DNA of 8,999 nucleotides from positions 1-8,999 of the forward strand of contig JANYFF010000413.1 of NCBI GenBank assembly GCA_025362825.1, given 5' to 3'. Position numbers and translations under genes: made by a program. Below the pieces are notes generated by a model. It did not search any database, was not told the origin of the DNA, and saw only the letters and a program-made list of their open reading frames with translations. Positions 6,716-8,999 of this stretch are shown here, piece after piece (position 1 is the first letter of the stretch; every line of letters begins with the position of its first letter). The stretch is from Polaromonas sp. Lineage in GTDB: Bacteria; Pseudomonadota; Gammaproteobacteria; Burkholderiales; Burkholderiaceae_C.

Positions 6716-7299
6716 GGCGAAGTTTTATCAGTCAACCGGGTGTGTGCAGGTGAGGCGGGAACACAAGGTGGCTGGTAATGAAAACGGTTTTGATTGTTGA
6801 CCAGGTAGTCTGCCACGGCCTCTGCATCGTTCAGATTTAGCACCGCAAGCGAGGTTTTCTCCGGCAACTGCGCGGGCAGGTCAGTTGCAATCGCCACGAT
6901 GAAAGCATCATGCATGTAGCGTGCAGGCTTGCCTTCGCTGGTTGGACCATGCGGCCGCCAGATCTCAATCTTGGGCAACTCGCTTTCCTTGAAACCCTCT
7001 ACCAGCACCCAGTCCACGCTGTGGTCGAGCTCAGCAAGGAGCTGATGAACCGTCGGTCGGGCCGGCGTTTCAAATTCACGTATCAGCGCCAGCCGGTTGC
7101 TCGATGCCACCACGACTTCGCTGGCGCCTGCAGCGCGGTGGCGAAAGGTGTCCTTGCCAGGATGGTCGATGTCGAACTTGTGGTGCGCGTGCTTGACGAC
7201 AGAGACGCGAAGGCCGCGCCTTTTCAAGGCGGGAATGAGTTTTTCAACCAGGGTCGTCTTGCCCGAGCCGGAGTATCCGGCGAAGCCTGCGACCTTCAC
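6712..7299 (-). CDS. mobB: molybdopterin-guanine dinucleotide biosynthesis adaptor MobB
   Basis: MobB is a P-loop GTP-binding protein that assists MobA/MoeA in building the guanine-dinucleotide form of molybdenum cofactor; it is helpful rather than essential in E. coli. The 195 residues contain Walker A GYSGSGKT (8-15), VVKHAHHKFDIDHPGKDTFRHRAAGA (34-59, the family signature), WVLVEGFKES (97-106) and PKIEIWR (109-115). About 25 residues at the C-terminus (from 171) lie beyond the conserved fold and look unstructured. The start is GTG at 7299, with a strong ribosome site: GGAGG (7312-7308) eight bases upstream, the best of the four moco genes here. That fits a first gene or an independently translated one. 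It overlaps moeA by four bases. Confidence 0.95.
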   Translation of the reverse strand: MKVAGFAGYSGSGKTTLVEKLIPALKRRGLRVSVVKHAHHKFDIDHPGKDTFRHRAAGASEVVVASSNRLALIREFETPARPTVHQLLAELDHSVDWVLVEGFKESELPKIEIWRPHGPTSEGKPARYMHDAFIVAIATDLPAQLPEKTSLAVLNLNDAEAVADYLVNNQNRFHYQPPCVPASPAHTRLTDKTSP

Positions 7300-7377
7300 C
7301 TAAAATCCCTCCGAAAGCACAGTTTGCTATCAATAGCATAGCTAAATACACCCGAAATACGGGGACTACAGCCTGTT
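7300..7377. other. thrC-mobB intergenic gap with two small inverted repeats
   Basis: This is the only real gap in the hom-to-moaE run. It holds TGCTAT-CA-ATAGCA (7325-7338), a 14-base near-palindrome just upstream of the mobB ribosome site, and CCCG-AAATA-CGGG (7351-7363), a 4-bp GC hairpin after the thrC stop with no T-run. There may be a mobB promoter here, but I found no box pair good enough to call. The GC hairpin is too weak to call a terminator, so read-through from thrC seems likely. Confidence 0.4.
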
Positions 7378-8805
7378 TTAGTGCACATTTTCAGCAATAT
7401 AGCGTTTGATGGCAACCGCGTCTGCCGGCAACTCCCTGACGCGCTTGGGCAAGGCCTCAATGCCTTCAAACTTCGCCGGGCGATCAGGCATGCGGCCCAG
7501 GGCCTCTTCAATCGTTGCCGCGAACTTGATTGGCAAGGCGGTTTCGAGCACGATCATCGGCACGCCTGCCTCCATGTATGCACGCGCCACCTTCACGCCG
7601 TCGGCGGTGTGGGTGTCGATCATGGTGTCAAAGCGCTTGAAGGTGTCACGTAGGGTGTCCAGCCGATCAGCATGTGTGCTCTTGCCGCTGGCAAAACCAT
7701 AGCGCACGCCAGCCGATGCAAAGGCCGCGTCATCTTTCAGGTCGAAAAATGCGTGGTCGTTCAACTGGTCATGGAACAAGTTTTTGACCTTGGCACCATC
7801 GCGACCCAGCAGGTCAAACACAAAGCGCTCAAAGTTGGACGCCTTGGAAATGTCCATGGACGGGCTGGAGGTTTCATGCGTATCGGCACTGGCGCGCACA
7901 CGGTACATGCCGGTGCGGAAAAACTCGTCAAGCACGTCGTTTTCATTGGTCGCCACGACCAGCTTTCTAACCGGAAGGCCCATCATGCGGGCCACATGGC
8001 CGGCGCAGACGTTGCCAAAATTCCCGGATGGTACTGCGAAACTAACCTGCTCGGTGTTTGATCTGGTCGCCTGGAAATAGCCAGCAAAGTAGTACACCAC
8101 CTGCGCCATCAGGCGCGCCCAGTTGATGGAATTGACAGTGCCTATCCGGTACTTGCGCTTGAACTCGAGGTCGTTGGACACCGCCTTCACGATGTCCTGA
8201 CAATCATCAAACACACCCGCAATGGCGATGTTGTGAATGTTGGCATCCTGCAGGCTGAACATCTGGGCCTGCTGGAAAGGACTCATGCGGCCCTTGGGCG
8301 ATGTCATGAAAACACGCACGCCCTTTTTACCGCGCATGGCGTATTCAGCCGCGCTGCCAGTGTCACCACTGGTAGCACCGAGAATGTTGAGCTCTTCGCC
8401 GCGACGCGCCAGCTCGTATTCGAACAGGTTGCCCAGGAGCTGCATGGCCATGTCTTTGAAGGCCAGCGTCGGGCCGTTGGACAGGGCTTCAAGGTACAGG
8501 CCGGGCTCAAGCTGGCGCAGTGGCACGATGGCCTCGGTGCCAAAGACCTCAGGCGTGTAGGTCTTGTGGCAGATGGCCTTCAAGTCTGCACACGGAATGT
8601 CATCGATGTAAAGCGACAGCACCTCAAACGCCAGATCGGCATAAGACAGGCCGCGCCATTTCGCGAGCGTGGCACCATCCACCTGCGGATAGCTCTCAGG
8701 CAAGTAAAGCCCGCCATCGGGCGCCAGACCCTCGAGCAGGATTTCGCAAAAGCGTTTGCGGCCGGTGGTGTTTGAAGAGGCCGCCCTTGTTGACAGGTAG
8801 CGCAT
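7378..8805 (-). CDS. thrC: threonine synthase
   Basis: ThrC is a PLP enzyme that converts O-phospho-L-homoserine to threonine and phosphate, the last step of threonine synthesis. The 475 residues match the longer gammaproteobacterial/yeast-like class of threonine synthase. Visible parts are MRYLSTR (1-7), the APDGGLYLPE segment (28-37), the PLP lysine K117 in GPTLAFKDMAMQ (111-122), GATSGDTGSAA (143-153), GTVNSINWARLMAQVVYYF (222-240) and the phosphate-binding PSGNFGN loop (259-265). It is complete, with no odd residues seen. The ATG shares one base with the hom stop (TGATG), and GGAGG lies ten bases upstream inside hom, so the two are translationally coupled. Confidence 0.98.
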   Translation of the reverse strand: MRYLSTRAASSNTTGRKRFCEILLEGLAPDGGLYLPESYPQVDGATLAKWRGLSYADLAFEVLSLYIDDIPCADLKAICHKTYTPEVFGTEAIVPLRQLEPGLYLEALSNGPTLAFKDMAMQLLGNLFEYELARRGEELNILGATSGDTGSAAEYAMRGKKGVRVFMTSPKGRMSPFQQAQMFSLQDANIHNIAIAGVFDDCQDIVKAVSNDLEFKRKYRIGTVNSINWARLMAQVVYYFAGYFQATRSNTEQVSFAVPSGNFGNVCAGHVARMMGLPVRKLVVATNENDVLDEFFRTGMYRVRASADTHETSSPSMDISKASNFERFVFDLLGRDGAKVKNLFHDQLNDHAFFDLKDDAAFASAGVRYGFASGKSTHADRLDTLRDTFKRFDTMIDTHTADGVKVARAYMEAGVPMIVLETALPIKFAATIEEALGRMPDRPAKFEGIEALPKRVRELPADAVAIKRYIAENVH

Positions 8806-8999
8806 CAGGCAAGTTCCTCCTTCCGGATGCGGATGATGGGGGCGAGCACCGTGGCAAGTGCCTGCATCTGCGCGATGGCTTCGTTCATCTTCGCTTCCAC
8901 GCAGTCATGCGTCAGGATGATCAGGTCGGTCTGCGTGGCGCCCTCGCCGCCTACTTCGTCGGCTTCGCGCTGCAGTACGGCGTCTATGCTGATGTTGGC
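8805..8999 (-). CDS. hom: homoserine dehydrogenase, C-terminal end (partial)
   Basis: Only the last 64 codons and TGA are present; the 5' part lies beyond the right edge. They encode the C-terminal ACT domain that gives feedback control by threonine. Readable segments are NISIDAVLQREADEVGGEG, QTDLIILTHDCVEAKMNEAI and the tail ATVLAPIIRIRKEELA. The ILTH and IRIR pieces fit the ACT tail of monofunctional Hom. The enzyme reduces aspartate semialdehyde to homoserine. The stop overlaps the thrC start by one base, as expected for a hom-thrC operon. The catalytic domain cannot be judged here. Confidence 0.93.
   Translation of the reverse strand, partial: ANISIDAVLQREADEVGGEGATQTDLIILTHDCVEAKMNEAIAQMQALATVLAPIIRIRKEELA

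Noticed and set aside
7300..7377. Molybdenum cofactor riboswitch before mobB
   Set aside because: The gap is too short for the known Moco RNA fold, and only tiny hairpins are seen.
8233..8775. 180-codon plus-strand open frame
   Set aside because: Antisense to the conserved N-terminal half of thrC.
1..8999. CRISPR array, insertion sequence, integrase, tRNA or attachment site
   Set aside because: No regular direct repeats, transposase or integrase motifs, or tRNA-like cloverleaf were seen on either strand.

Overview
The window looks like part of a high-GC betaproteobacterial chromosome, most likely from Burkholderiales (Comamonadaceae-like, in the Polaromonas/Rhodoferax direction). This rests on protein wording remembered from those groups: the homoserine dehydrogenase tail, a Bug/TctC-type tripartite tricarboxylate receptor, and molybdenum cofactor genes placed behind hom-thrC. 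Genus cannot be fixed from the sequence alone. Coding density is very high. I see no rRNA, tRNA, CRISPR array, insertion sequence or phage gene.

Layout from right to left, the direction of most transcription (minus strand): the 3' end of hom (8805-8999), thrC (7378-8805), mobB (6712-7299), moeA (5453-6715), moaD (5179-5430) and moaE (4704-5186). hom and thrC make the aspartate-to-threonine branch. mobB, moeA, moaD and moaE cover molybdopterin synthase (MoaD small subunit, MoaE catalytic subunit), molybdenum insertion (MoeA) and the GTP-binding adaptor MobB. Stops and starts overlap at hom/thrC, mobB/moeA and moaD/moaE, so transcription and translation are probably coupled. Only thrC/mobB has a real gap (77 bp). 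moaA, moaC and the MogA-type adenylyltransferase are not in the window.

The middle is a different unit. A plus-strand MarR-type regulator (4211-4702) is divergent from a minus-strand pair: a TctC/Bug periplasmic solute-binding protein (3025-4008) and a PhzS-like FAD aromatic-ring monooxygenase (1635-2981). The 202-bp divergent region has a good sigma-70-like promoter for the receptor, a plausible one for marR, and small inverted repeats. The simplest reading is a small regulated uptake-plus-hydroxylation module for an unidentified aromatic or carboxylic compound, placed between the housekeeping moa genes and clpB. marR and moaE converge with one base between their stop codons.

The left end is the 5' 60% of clpB (1-1542, minus strand), the AAA+ disaggregase, with a heat-shock-type promoter candidate in the 92-bp gap before it.

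Most of the window is ordinary housekeeping sequence. I found no convincing new system. The part most worth a second look is the marR / tctC / monooxygenase module and its control region.
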